Shown: positions 44,632-56,030, numbered from the stretch's first letter. The stretch is 64,000 nt of DNA from Liopterus haemorrhoidalis (GCA_963971575.1 OZ020617.1:18995403-19059402), one strand, 5' to 3'. A program made the numbers and translations. The notes: generated from the letters alone by a model not told the origin.

Positions 44632-44845
44632 AGGTCACACTCCAAAAATACAAGTGATGAGCAAAAAACAGAAGCCCTCACTCAAAAATACTAGTGACGA
44701 GCAAAAAAAAAAGGTCTTCACTCCCAAAATAGAAGTAATGAGCAAAAAAAAGTATTTTTTTTATAAAAAGTAAGAGTATAGAATATATTACTCAAAAAGG
44801 AGTATAATACTCTAAAAAAGAGTACGTCTGGTCACCCTAATTATA
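44632..44845. repeat. tandem ACAAGTGATGAGC units next to a transposon-like end
   Basis: Three diverged units of about 37-40 bases (AAAAATACAAGTGATGAGCA then AAAAA...CTCACTC) resemble the tandem block in the hAT MITE at 28845-29178. Downstream, AGAGTATAATACTC-type motifs and GTACGTCTGGTCACCCTAA look like a transposon terminus read outward. No partner end was found. Confidence 0.5.
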
Positions 44846-44849
44846 CCAC

Positions 44850-45780
44850 ACAAACAAAATAATATCGTAAAAAAAATTATAACGTAATCCAGAAGCAGAA
44901 TCAATGATACCAAATAAACAATAATACCAAATAATACCAAAAGTAATGCCAAAAAGATCAATTAAGGAATAAGATAAAACTATTTGCACGAAACAAAGTT
45001 GTGATGTGATTACAGCCAACAGTAGACTGCATATGTTAACAAATTTTTGTGTGCTTGTATCACGTGAGCGCTTTATTCCTATACAGCGTTGTCAATTTAA
45101 CGGTTTTCGATTTTTAGTTATTCATTGTATTAAAAACAAAAAAATTTATAACTATTTATGTACATATAATATTTATTATATATCTATAAATTAATTCTAA
45201 AAAAAATACATATTTAAAAATTTTCGTGTTAATTGTTAATAAAAATAACAAAAAGATTATTAAGACTTGGCAACATGGCTCCTGCAGCGCTACTATGTAA
45301 TGCGCCAAGTTATCACACTAAACTAATTTATTACTAAAAACGGAATCCCAGTTACCAGCCAATAAATATTTATTTATTATAAATGCCCTAAATATAACAA
45401 AACAATGTATTTTTTCCATTGCATGAATATTTAGAAAGTTAAGGAAGTCCTTATTATTGAATTAACATAAAACATGTGTATAACAGAACATAAAGGAATA
45501 AACATTTGTATTTAATACATTTTTAGTTTTATAAAATTCATATTTGTGAGCTATGAGCGATCGCCCAAGGTAAATTCGACTAAATCCCGAAGGAAGTACC
45601 GGAACCTCTGCTAGTACAAACTATGCGCCATAAATTCCTCTTAGATAGATATATAATCTAAAAATATTAAGTGAAGGCGGAATGCTGAGTGTGTAGGACA
45701 TATTTTGCTTTGTAGTATTCACTGTAAAATGAACAATATTTTAAAAATAATTTATCATCTCTTAATCTAAGAGCTTTAAA
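44850..45780. other. no assignable feature
   Basis: AT-rich. No protein motifs and no paired repeats were seen. Confidence 0.45.
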
Positions 45781-45781
45781 A

Positions 45782-46695
45782 ACAAATTTTATGTTAAAAT
45801 ATTTTTATGTTACTTTTAATTCGAGTGCCTAATACCATTATTTAGGTTTCTTAATATGTGCAGTATTTTTTTTATATAGCAAGGTTCATTAAGATTTTGA
45901 AAATTGCGCCAAATGGCTTCAAATTGCGCCAAATGGTTTCATTGGTTGTTTCTAGTCATAGCTCCTCCCTTTGATTTCGTGTACATTCAAACAAAATTAA
46001 ATTATAATTTCAACAATTTCCACTGGTTATTAAATTTACGCTTTTAAAAATTAAATGCAACATTTGCCAAAATATAACTTGAATTTTGAAAAAATAATTT
46101 AAACAAAATAACAATGCAAAAAAAAAAATAAAAAATAATCTTGTCTCTTCTCGGGGATTTGAACACTCATTTTCTCGGTCAGAACGCTAGTACCGTAACC
46201 ATTGCACTAAGAAACACGTTATACTTTAGTGTGTTATATAACTATAAGTTTTCAACATTATTAGCAAAAAAACACAAAAAATGCTTTTTTTTCCAAAAAC
46301 ATAATCTGATCAAAAATTCCTGTTGTACTATTCCGGTTCACACCAATGTACATTACTTAGAATTTTTTCAGATTTTTAGTTTAAACCATCTGGGCTACAG
46401 GGTGTGGGACAAAATTTTTTTTGCACAATTTTGGCAAAAATCGCTTCAAAATAATTTATTTTGCGAAAATAAAAATTTGATCGTTAATCCACGTACCAAG
46501 GGCTTTCATTTGATACCCTACTCAGAATTTAAAAAAAATATTTTTTTTTTCGATGAGCACATATTTGTTTATATTTTTAGGGGGATATGTTTTTTAGATG
46601 TTTTAGTATTTTTCCTATGTGCGGGTCAAAGAGTTGTATAAGCATGCCAAATTTCAACTCTCTAGCTTTAGCCGTTTGGCTACAATTTTTACCGA

Positions 46696-46753
<58 letters not shown>

Positions 46754-46804
46754 GACAAAATGACGGTATAAGGGTTTTTTGGTCATACCTACAAAACCCT
46801 AAAA
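45782..46804 (-). mobile_element. Helentron-like (HINE) element, hairpin end missing
   Basis: Reverse orientation. The body and the microsatellite end (GACA tract about 46697-46753) are intact, but the copy begins abruptly near 45782 without the GTGTGA hairpin. A local duplication, ATTGCGCCAAATGGCTTC followed by ATTGCGCCAAATGGTTTC, lies at about 45902-45940. A 166-aa frame (46141-46641) runs through it; this is a fortuitous opening of the shared sequence, because in other copies the same frame is broken. Confidence 0.8.
46142..46220 (-). other. tRNA-like module inside HINE (45.8-kb copy)
   Basis: On the minus strand TTAGTGCAATGGTTACGG is A-box-like and GAGTGTTCAAATCCCCG is B-box-like, with CGTTCTGACCGAG between them. 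Same position and orientation as in the other copies, with its own sequence. Confidence 0.6.
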
Positions 46805-47491
46805 ATGTGTATTGGCTCTCTGTCTACAAGTATATATTTATAATTATTATTATTACTTACTTTTTAGTGGTCATTCCTTCCAAGGTACCTGCTCTCTGAC
46901 TGTATTTTCGTATTCACATAGACGTCATGGTCCCGTAGATTGTGTATTCACCCTTGGGTTACAAAAATCAATTTGATCAAAATGGCCAATCACCACGAAC
47001 GCATACTTTGTAGAAAATGAGATTCATATAATTTCAGTAGATTTATTGAATTAAAAATACAACTTTTGGGAACAAATAAGCATGTATAAATATAAAAAAG
47101 TGATGTGAAGTGTGATTTTTAACACATTTCAGGGTTTCGCAGGTATTTACTAAGTGAATGATGATAATTTGGATGCCAAAACAAATTTTGTTAAAATATT
47201 TTTTTGTTAATTTTCATTCGAATGCCTAATAATAGGTTTCTAAATATGTGCAGTATTTTTTTTTTTTTTTATATAGCATGGTTCATTATGATTTTGAAAA
47301 TTGCGCCTATGGCTTCCATAGGTTGTTTTAAGTCATAAACTCCGCCCCTCTGATTTCATATACATTGAAACATAATATTAAATTTACGCTTTTAAAAATT
47401 AAATACAACTTTTACCAAAATATAACTAGAATTTTGAAAAAATAATTTAAACAAAATAAAAATTGGAAAAAACTGCCGAAAAAAATAAAAT

Positions 47492-47572
47492 TGTTTCCAG
47501 ACCGGTAGCGAACCTTAGTTTGCAAATTAGAACGCGAGAAGGTTAACCATTACACTATGAAATCGTACTGGT
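47492..47572 (-). other. tRNA-like module inside HINE (47.1-kb copy)
   Basis: On the minus strand ATAGTGTAATGGTTAACC is A-box-like and CTAAGGTTCGCTACCGG is B-box-like. It is closely related to the module of the 56.0-kb copy and unlike the others. Confidence 0.62.
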
Positions 47573-47688
47573 TTACTGTGTTACATAAGGCATTAAATAT
47601 TTTACACCGTCAATAAAAAAACAAAAAATACGTTATTTTCCGAGAACATAATCTGATCAAAAATTCCTGTTGTACTATTCCGATTCAT

Positions 47689-47839
47689 GTAATATTAAAA
47701 ATGCGGTTCAGTTATAGTATTATATACTAGTGTTCTTGCATATGGAGATAAATTTCTAGATATTCTGTTTAACATACGTAATTTCTTTAAATTTTTTTAA
47801 TTAAACAATTTACAAACGAACTATATTTAAGTTTGTTGT
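47689..47839 (-). repeat. inverted copy of an internal jockey RT segment
   Basis: These 151 bases match the reverse complement of 42847-42997 at roughly 95 percent by eye. The source lies inside the reverse transcriptase gene, not at its 3' end, so it is not a normal 5'-truncated retrotransposon insertion. Confidence 0.85.
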
Positions 47840-48219
47840 ATATTACTTAGAATTTTTTCAGATTTTTAGTTTAAACCATCCCAATTTTGGCAAAAATCGC
47901 GTTAAAATAATTTATTTTGCAAAAATATTTTTTTTTACGTTAATCCACGTACTAAGGGCTTTCATTTGATACCCTACTCAGAATTTTAAAAAAATATTTT
48001 TTTTTTTAGATGATCACATATTTCTTTATATTTTTGGGGGATATGTTTGTTAGATGTTTTAGTATTTTTCCTATGTGCGGGTCAAAGTGTATAAGCATGC
48101 CAATTTTCAACTCTAGGTTTAGCCGTTTGGCTACAATTTTTACCGAACAGACAGACAGACAGACGACAAACTGACGGTGTAAGGGTTTTTTGGTCATACC
48201 TAAAATATCCTAAAAAACG

Positions 48220-49500
48220 TAAAATAACGAAATAAACTATTTATTTATAATGCTTGTGATTGCAATAGTCGGGCACATATATGATGTTAGAAATATGTAC
48301 CTACATAAATGCTACTAAACCAAAAAGATACAAATATCGAACAAGTTTCGATTTGCAAAAATATCCGCCGATAATGGAGGGTGGCCGATAAAGATGCAGG
48401 GGACTACCATTTTTAGCGGCCTCCGGGGCCTTGGGGGTCACGTGTGTCAACCGCGCAATTCTTCAAGAAACATACTGTATTTTATTTTCTTCTTAATCTG
48501 TACTTATAATGTAAGGATATACGTTGCATGCAGATCTGAAGCTGGCCCTTGAGTAAATTTTCCAGAAATTCACCATGGCCCTTAACCCGTTAAGCAGCGC
48601 ACTAAAAAGCAAAAACATTAAACGCTAGTAATTAATTATTACTTAATTTTAAACCTACCAAGCAAAACAAGTTGAAACATGTCTCTAAAACTACCTTTTT
48701 AAAATTTTGTATCTTATGCATAGTATATTGTATTAATATTTATGCAACCTGCAGTTTTAGGTTTGTAGGTAAAAACGTTAATGTAGTTTATACTGATAGT
48801 TCACCGCAGGGTACTCGGATAATTGCATTATTCTCTTTTACCGTCGAGTTGGTTACTAAAATAGGTTAGACAAAATGGATCAGTGTTGCTTTTAGATATA
48901 TGTATATTTACAGGAATAAGAACCGCTTGATGTTAAATATTATTTACACCTGGTATCAGTAGGAAGAACTAGTTTTAAAATGGTTTCACAATTGATAAAT
49001 CATATAATTCATAAATAAAATGTTACAAATGCAAATATTCTTTATCATTATATGAAGAGGAACGACTGGGACGCAGGTGGTTAGTTTGGGGCTAGCAGTG
49101 TATAACATATTACGTTCAGCTTTCGGTGCCTGTAAATATTTTTCAATTAGTTTTTCAGTCGTTCTCCCTTGGAAAGCGCATGGTTCGCTACCAAGGAATT
49201 TACCCATAACAATAAACCTAACAAATTGTAGGGACTATTTACCTGTGTGATAGACGCAAAATGCACTACATAGGTGTATGTAGGAAAATTATCACCCTAA
49301 GTAATGAATAGAAATATATATGAGATATGAGGGAATTTCTGAGAGCTATGTGACAGACAAGGTGAAATAATGTCGATCAAGTAAGAAGGTAGTTTTCTAT
49401 TGGTTACAGTAACTCTAGTCCTAGTTTGTTCCTGGTCATCAACATTGTTCTAAATAAACCGAATTTATCATTATTTCTTCAAACGAACTCTTCAGTTTTG
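48220..49500. other. mostly no assignable feature
   Basis: AT-rich. A minus-strand frame at 48986-49207 (LGSEPCAFQGRTTEKLIEKY, then LQAPKAERNMLYTASPKL) has a less biased composition than its neighbours and could be a decayed coding piece, but I do not recognise it. Confidence 0.3.
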
Positions 49501-49504
49501 GGAT

Positions 49505-50090
49505 TAACATGAAAAGTCACACAAGGCAAAATCAGGTGAGTGTGGTGGATGAAAAAAGAGTGACTTTGGTTTTTACCAAAAACTGCCGAACAATAATGGA
49601 ATGGTACAGTGGTGCATTTTCGTAAATATCGACTCAAAATGCCTAGACAAGACTCTACTATGATATTTCTACTTCTACTGCGATCTCTGTAACAGTAAAT
49701 GGTCGATTGGTACGGATTAGTACGAGAAACTAGATAAACTTTTCTTTGGTTTTACCCGATTTCTCATCATCTTTCTTTTAATGCCCGAACCACTTCAATC
49801 ACACAGTTGGATTTATTGCTGTTTGAGCATTATCTCCAAAAGATGTTTTCAAAAGTTTTTGATGCCATCTTTTCAAGTTTAAAATAAAATTTTAACAGAA
49901 AAGCTGCTTTTCGATCAAGTCCATCCTAAAAATCACCGGGGTAAATAAAATTGTAATATAAAAACCTTTATAAAATTCTAAAGAAAAAACTTGCCAAAAC
50001 AAACTTAATGGCAGTCAACTAAAAAATACAACTGCATCAGTTAAAGTTGCTATTTCTCCTCTTCACTTACTGCATTGCATAACGCACAAA
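49505..50090 (-). pseudogene. mariner transposase remnant, internally deleted
   Basis: On the minus strand broken frames give VIEVVRALKERDDEKSGKTK, then LIRTNRPFTVTEIAVEVEIS, which is the mariner linker and second helix-turn-helix (LVRTDRRLTVREIAEEVGIS-like). After a short gap come YENAPLYHSIIVRQFLVKTK and, in another frame, HPPHSPDFALCDFSC, the second and third catalytic segments (DNAPxHxS... and PPYSPDLAPCDFFLF). The first Asp segment and the C-terminus were not recognised. Frameshifts and stops are numerous. Confidence 0.62.
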
Positions 50091-50785
50091 ATCCTCAATT
50101 ATTTTAACTAAATCTTGCATTTGACGATTGCTCTACGATATATTCTCGAACGATTTAAACAGGTAATATGTTGCTTAATGGCAGCAATTAGAAACCGAAT
50201 ATGTCGTAATAATGGGGTAAGCGCATACTGATATCGGTGATTATTTCAGTATTAAAATGATAAATATCTGATTATCGTAGTTACGGTTGTGCTTAGCCAA
50301 ATATTGGGGGGGGGGGGTATAATTGAATCCATACAACAAATTCAAATAATAATTTATTGTGTCAAATACATTGTTTACAAATTAACAAAAGATTCAAGCT
50401 TAATATTCAAGTATCCTTAACTTTAAATTTTCTAGACAAAGAAAATAGAAAAACATATAGAAAAACAAACGTATGTTGTAAAATTTGTGTCCCAGTGTTT
50501 GTTTGGGAATACTGGATTTCCTGTTCTACAACAATTTTTACTATAATTGTATTTTAAGTAGTTTCGGGCCTATGCCTCTTTCATTGGTTCTAATTGCAAT
50601 TATTGTTGAAGGAACTGTTATATTTAATATGTTCTAATATTTTTGTATATTATTGTCAAACGAACTGTTAACATCAAAATTCAGTCAAACCATCTGATAA
50701 ATTAATACCGTGTTAATAAATAAATGGTATTAATACGTTTCACGCATTAAAATTGTGATTGGTTTCCAGGAAGTCTATTCTGTAC
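50090..50785. other. no assignable feature
   Basis: AT-rich with an oligo-G run near 50307. No motifs. Confidence 0.45.
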
Positions 50786-50787
50786 GC

Positions 50788-51840
50788 TTTTTAGGGTTTT
50801 GTATGTATGACCCAAAAACCCTTATACCGTCATTTTGTCGTCTGTCTGTCTGTTCGGTAAAAATTGTAGACAAACGGCTAAACCTAAAGAGTTGAAATTT
50901 GGCATGCTTATACAACTCTTTGACCCGCACATAGGAAAAATACTAAAACATCTAAAAAACATATTCCCCTAAGAATATAAACAAATATGTGCTCATCGAA
51001 AAAAAAATATTTTTTTAAAATTCTGAGTAGGGTATCAAATGAAAGCCCTTGAGTACGTGGATTAACGATCAAAATTTTATTTTTGCAAAATAAATTATTT
51101 TGACGCGATTTTTGCCAAAATTGTGCAAAAAATTTTTGTCCCACACCCTGTAGCCCAGATGGTTTAAACTAAAAATCTGAAAAAATTCTAAGTAATGGAC
51201 ATTGGTGTGAATCGGAATAGTACAGCAGGAATTTTTGATCAGATTATGTTTTCGTAAAATAACGCATTTTTTGTGTTTTTAACTAAAATATGTTAAATAT
51301 TTAATCTGCTATGTAACACAGTAACCAACCAAGCACTCATAGCGTAAAGCGTTTGGGCGTTGCTTTGTTGAATTTTTTCGGTCGTTGAATTTGCAAACTA
51401 GAGTTCGAATCCTGTCAATTTTAATTTTTCTATTTTTTTTTGCATTTTTATTTTGTTTAAATTATTTTGTCAAAATTCTACTTATATTTTGGTAAATGTT
51501 GCATTTAATTTTTAAAAGCGTAAATTTAATAACCAGTGGGAAGTGATGAAATTATAATTTAGTTCTATGTTTGAATGTATACGAAATCAGAGAGCGGGGC
51601 TTATGATTTAAGCAACCAATGGAAGCCATAGGCGTAATTTTCAAAATCTTCATGAACCTTGCTAAATAAAAAGAATACTGTACATATTTAGAAACTTAAA
51701 TAATGGTATTAGGCATTCGAATTAAAATTCATAAAAAAATATTTTGACATAAAATTTGTTTTGGCATCCCAAATAATCATCATTTAGTTACCAAATACCT
51801 GCGAAACCCTGAAATGTATGAAAATTCACACTTCACATCA
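50788..51840 (+). mobile_element. Helentron-like (HINE) element, complete copy
   Basis: The 5' end TTTTTAGGGTTTTGTATGTA and the 3' hairpin end GTATGAAAATTCACACTTCA frame a colinear copy with only about three GTCT units (50840-50852). Stem position 4 is changed in this copy (GTATGA against GTGTGA), which weakens the hairpin. Otherwise it follows the consensus closely. Confidence 0.82.
51330..51417 (+). other. tRNA-like module inside HINE (50.8-kb copy)
   Basis: TAGCGTAAAGCGTTTGGGCG may be a decayed A-box region and ACTAGAGTTCGAATCCTG is a good B-box match. Thymine-rich tracts follow after about 10 bases. Same site and orientation as in the other copies. Confidence 0.55.
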
Positions 51841-52210
51841 ATTTTTTTACATTCCTTTTTACAAAGTCCTGTCGAAAGTTCCGATAGTATATTGCATAAG
51901 TGAAAGGACAGTGTGCAAGTGATAAGTTACAGAATAGGTCCCCTGCTTTATAGATGCAATTTATTTTCACATATAATATTTGCGGCTATGTGTTGTAGTT
52001 TTATTTTATCTACACTGTTTTAATCGCAGATTACAAGTGGTGTTGGCACTCTCTAGGCCCAATCACACTCACTAAGGGCTACTTACTTTATCTAGGTACT
52101 TTACTTAATAAAACAACGATCGGTTTTGCTATATAATGTGAATTAAACAAAAATTGTCTTGTATTATTCAGCAATATCGTTAGTAATGCTTATATAAACT
52201 AAATTCTCGG

Positions 52211-52431
52211 TAGCCGACCTCAGTATGATCAATGTCCCGGGTTCGACTCCCGGTTATAGATATTTGTATTTGTCTTTGTCACCTCATTTTCATATAAAAT
52301 AATTTAAAAAACAATCATATTATCCTAAATTGATCAATACTTCCAACTCGGATTAGGTCACCGTAGAACTTGTAGACCTGAAACTTCACTCTTAGGAGTA
52401 AAAGGCCCATGCCCAATATATAGAGTAGTAC
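52211..52431 (+). repeat. tRNA-derived SINE, copy 2
   Basis: The head shares GCCGACCTC with copy 1 and has a near-perfect B box, CCCGGGTTCGACTCCCGG. The body TTTGTCTTTGTCACCTCATT and ACAATCATATTATC parallels 23430-23490. The tail contains GGCCCATGCCCAATATATAG. The A-box part is partly deleted. Confidence 0.68.
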
Positions 52432-52752
52432 GGTAGTGTAAACTACGGCTCAGTGAAACTACTATAGACATTTATTGACTAAAGAAGAATAATATAAATT
52501 TTAACACAATTCCTTTTCAATCAACAATAATGGTAAATTATTTAATTGGTCTTGATTCATCTCAGTTCCAAGATAACTTATTACTAACTTTAATTTTGAA
52601 AAACTTCTTTCAGTTTCAGCTGTGGTTACAACGACTGCTAAAAGTACACGTAGCAAAATTGTTAAATTCGGAAATGAATTACGAATTAACGATAATTTTT
52701 TAAAACTTCTAAATAAGTTTTCAGAATATATCTGTAAAATCACCTCAACCAT
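52432..52752 (-). pseudogene. hAT transposase C-terminal dimerisation domain with element end
   Basis: The minus-strand frame 52501-52752 reads NSFPNLTILLRVLLAVVVTT, AETERSFSKLKLVISYLGTE and MNQDQLNNLPLLLIEKELC. This is the hAT family C-terminal dimerisation domain, with the conserved ERSFSKLKLIK..LRS.M...RL..L..L.IE signature. About 70 bases past the stop, minus-strand sequence GAGCCGTAGTTTACACTACC resembles the hAT terminus also seen at 9945-9985. The N-terminal zinc finger and catalytic RNase-H-like domain are missing, so only the 3' end of an autonomous hAT copy survives. Confidence 0.82.
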
Positions 52753-52754
52753 GA

Positions 52755-53305
52755 GATATAATAAAACATCGAGGTATTAAAATTTGATATTTCTTTCATT
52801 TTTTTTTTTTTTTTTAGTTTACGAATTTATGATCTTACAAAACATCCACGATTGAACTCTGGTCTTAATAAATAAACAAATAATAAAACCATTACTGATG
52901 TTATAATTAAATGTGTAATATTCATTTGTATTTATTCTAGTATATTTTTCTATGAATATATTCTTTGTTCGTTATATTACAGAATAAAATACATCAGAGA
53001 ATATTTCTCCACGTGTTTCACCTCTGATCTTCATTGAAGTTCTGTAACACATAATAAAACACAAGATATTCAAACACGACCAGAGGAAATATCTTTGTTA
53101 ATCACAATGTAAAGTTTTTCTTTTTTTTAAATTTAATTAAATTTTCGTTTGTACCGTTCTAAATAAATTAAATTTAGTATTTACACCTCAAAGAATAGCA
53201 ATCAGAGAACATTATGAAGCAAGAAACTAATAATACTCTAATATCTTATTATGTACATAAGAAACTTATTAATTATTAAATATTAGACGGTCTCAAACGT
53301 CGCTC
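52755..53305. other. no assignable feature
   Basis: AT-rich with poly-T near 52800. No motifs. Confidence 0.45.
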
Positions 53306-53504
53306 TTTAGTAACGTAGCTGGCACGGATTATGTGCGCGCATGGATTTTCCTGCGGTAAAAAAATTTGCACACACAACTTTCTAATTTGTGCGCGTAAAA
53401 CCTCGCTCCGCGTATTTCAGTTATATCCACGCACATATTTATTTAAAGTAAGTAGTGTCAACGATGGCGGAAAGTAATGTTGTTGTCTTAACAAGTGCAG
53501 CGTA

Positions 53505-55320
53505 CATAGGTCGCATTCAACATAGTTCGGTGACTCATCGGTGACTTACCGGTACAAACTTACCGGTGAATTTGACTAAATGCACATTTTTGGTAGCGCT
53601 GTCGAACGGAGTATATGAAAACTACAATATCTAAACAATCTGCCCGATTCTGTAAAAAGTTACTACGTTAGTTGCTACTGAGTAACATTGCTACGAAATA
53701 ACTTTTATAGTAACTTTCTAAGCAATCGCCAAACAATTGATATTCTCCAAGCATAAGCACAAGCAACGTTCTTATACCATATATAAGTTATCTTTAGTAA
53801 CGTTGCTACAAAGAACCGTGAATCTAGAAGCAGATTGCGTTCTGCGCAGGCGAGGTATTCGTTTTTACTTGAGTTTGACAGCTATGTTGTGAGTTTCTGA
53901 GGTTGAACGTAAAATGCTTTATAAACGAAATCAGAAAAAGAATTGCGAACAGTTGAATTTCCTGGAAATTAACCAGGCCATGGTCGGTGATACGTGAGTT
54001 TAAAAAATAATTGACAGGAACGAGTGGTGGTGCTGTGGTGATGTGCTATGTGGTTACTGTTTTCTATGTGGTGGTGCAAGTTATAGTCCAAATTTAAATG
54101 AATTGGGTGAGAATACAGTTAAAGGAGTTCGGATAGCCATTGAACAAGCGCGCACATAGAACATTGATCTGGGAAGGGTCCATTTCGAAAAAAATATCTG
54201 TAATATAATACAAATGTATTGTTGTGTTTTTATGGAGAGGGCTGGGTTTACATATTAATTTAATTTAATTTTGATTATAATTTAATTTTTAATAATAAAA
54301 AAGGTGATTTTTATTTTCAATCGCTTAGTTTTTATTAAATAAGTATTTGATTTTTCAATTCTTGGAGGGGGGGGGGGTTCTGAACTCGTCGACCACCCCT
54401 TTGTGTGCGCGCCTTCCATTGACAGTCGTAGGTATTACATTTAAAAATTATTGTACTGTTATACTATTATAAAACAAATGTAAATAAACAAATAAAAAAA
54501 TATAAATTGAACAAGAGTCAAATAAAGAACTCAAAGAATTTCAATTGACCGGTAATGTAAATGTCTAAAGACTATGTCCTAAAAGTATATTAAATAAAAT
54601 TATTTACACAGCATATTGTTTATGATTTATATTTTCCTTATGTGCTATTCAGAAAATAAAGTAAAAATCCTTCTATAATTATTTTAGTCTATAATTAGTG
54701 CCTATGTTGCTCTTCATTGTCAAATGCTTGAAATAATTCATTATTAAACAGAAAAATTACGATTTTTCACGATTTTAACAAGTTATTTTGAAGTTACTAA
54801 GTGTAGCAACTGCTTTCTGTTAGTTGTTATCAATAGTAACTTTCTTAGCAACTAGTTACTAATTTCATAGTAACTTTTTTCTTACAGAATACAGATTTCG
54901 TGAAAGTTGCTAAAAAAGTTACTGACCTTGTATTTAGCAACTTTTATTGTAACTTTTTCGTAGTAACTTGCTTACAGAATTGGGCCGACTGACAGATTAT
55001 AATGACAGTAAATTTGGAATGTAAGCTTTTACAGTAATTTTAAGAGTACATGTGCTTTATATACGTCTCCTCAAAATCTAAGTAAACTGTCTTAACACTC
55101 AATTCCATAATTTTTTACTTGCTTTGTGCTTGATTCTTTGTTACTATAGATATAATTGTCAAAATGTCCACCGGTCAGCAACTAATCGTTAATGAAATCC
55201 GGTTAATAAAATGGATACCGGTGATTCAGTACGGTAATTCACCGGTAGATCAACGTATGCATACAGGAAAAAATTTACCAATCGGTAACTCACTGGTGAG
55301 GCTGCTGAATGTGGCCATAG
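53505..55320. mobile_element. element B, nested in the PIF element
   Basis: The left end CATAGGTCGCATTCAACATA and, inward from the right, CTATGGCCACATTCAGCAGC form an imperfect inverted repeat, both with ACCGGT / TTACCGGT motifs further inside (53548-53572 and near 55215-55250). TA on both outer sides suggests a TA duplication. It carries no recognised transposase and is itself split by element C. Superfamily unknown. Confidence 0.6.
53642..54985. mobile_element. element C with GTTACT-rich subterminal arrays, nested in B
   Basis: The ends are GCCCGATTCTGTAAAAAGTT and, inward from the right, GCCCAATTCTGTAAGCAAGT. Each is followed by 150-200 bases rich in GTTACTA, GTTGCTA and AGTAACTTT motifs. 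The middle is AT-rich with an oligo-G run near 54366 and no recognisable gene. I could not find a convincing target duplication. The class is unknown. Confidence 0.6.
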
Positions 55321-55360
55321 TATACTTCGTAAAAAAGAATAAAAATAAAAACAAAACAAA

Positions 55361-55690
55361 CGGTGGTGGATGACACAACTAAATAGAAGCAGGAAAATAT
55401 ACACTAGTTCAAGTTTGCTAGCAGAACTGCAAATGCAAGAGGTTAGTGGAAAATTTCAAAATTTTGTTCGATTGTCAGCGGCAGATTTTGAACTACTCGT
55501 TAATAAAGTTGGTCACAAAATTGGGAGAAAGACAAGATTTATAAGGGCTGTTCCCGCGAAAGAACGATTAGCCATAACCCTACGTTTTTTGCAACTGGGG
55601 ATTCGTTTACCGGCATGCAATACCTTTTTACTCCATTCCATGTTGAATATTTACTGGCGTTTACTTAAATTTACGCGCACAATTCTATGA
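55361..55690 (+). pseudogene. PIF/Harbinger transposase N-terminal region
   Basis: The frame reads RWWMTQLNRSRKIYTSSSLL, AELQMQEVSGKFQNFVRLSA, DFELLVNKVGHKIGRKTRFI and AVPAKERLAITLRFLQLG. This is the N-terminal part of HARBI1-like transposases (RRxWVRP.N..R, F.N..RM....F..LL..V, RxAIPxxERLxxTLRFLATG). After that, the DDE nuclease portion is absent and the sequence runs into the GTGCGCGCA-rich end of the element. The 5' part of the gene lies beyond nested element B. Stops upstream of 55348 in this frame mean it cannot be read through. Confidence 0.8.
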
Positions 55691-56030
55691 CTGCATAAAC
55701 CCGGATACACTGAGCGCACAACTTCTTTGATCTTATTAGTGGGACCGACAAGCTACGGATAGCATTCGTGGGAGGATTACTGTATGCGTACACAAATTGT
55801 ACCTCGTATTCACCTGAGCATTTTTGCGCGCACGAATACTGTGCGCGCACAAATCAGTCAGTACGCGCCTTAAGAGTGTCTTAGATTAATATCTGTGCAA
55901 ATGAGGTAAATGATAACCATTATTTTTTCATTTTCTTTAATTTTTGAAACAGATGATCAAAATATAAAATAATATATACAACAAACTTTTGCAGGAACGT
56001 TCATGCACCGTAAAAGATATTTAAAAAAAT

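Larger units (their letters stand above)
47101..48217 (-). mobile_element. Helentron-like (HINE) element carrying a jockey fragment
   Basis: Reverse orientation. The hairpin end TGAAGTGTGATTTTTAACAC is at 47106 and the GACA tract is short (about 48147-48163). The body is interrupted at 47689-47839 by 151 bases from the jockey-like reverse transcriptase gene found 4.7 kb upstream. About 10 bases of HINE sequence are lost at the junction. Confidence 0.82.
53310..55869 (+). mobile_element. PIF/Harbinger element split by nested insertions
   Basis: TTA lies at 53307-53309 and 55870-55872, a TWA-type target duplication. The ends share CGTA(G)CTG...GATT.TGTGCGCGCA as inverted repeat, and GTGCGCGCA motifs are repeated inside the right end. 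A possible start, MAESNVVVLTSAA, is at 53464. A 1.8-kb insertion (53505-55320) separates it from transposase coding sequence at 55361-55607. A long 3' part of the gene is deleted, so the element is non-autonomous as well as interrupted. Confidence 0.75.

Noticed and set aside
46141..46641. 166-aa frame, the third longest in the window
   Set aside because: It lies wholly inside a HINE copy. The homologous sequence in the other copies has stops and frameshifts, and it has no recognisable domain. It is a chance opening of repeat DNA.
51330..51417. True tRNA genes in the HINE centres
   Set aside because: Box-like motifs are present, but acceptor and anticodon stems do not close in a standard cloverleaf in the copies I examined. 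Described as tRNA-like modules instead.
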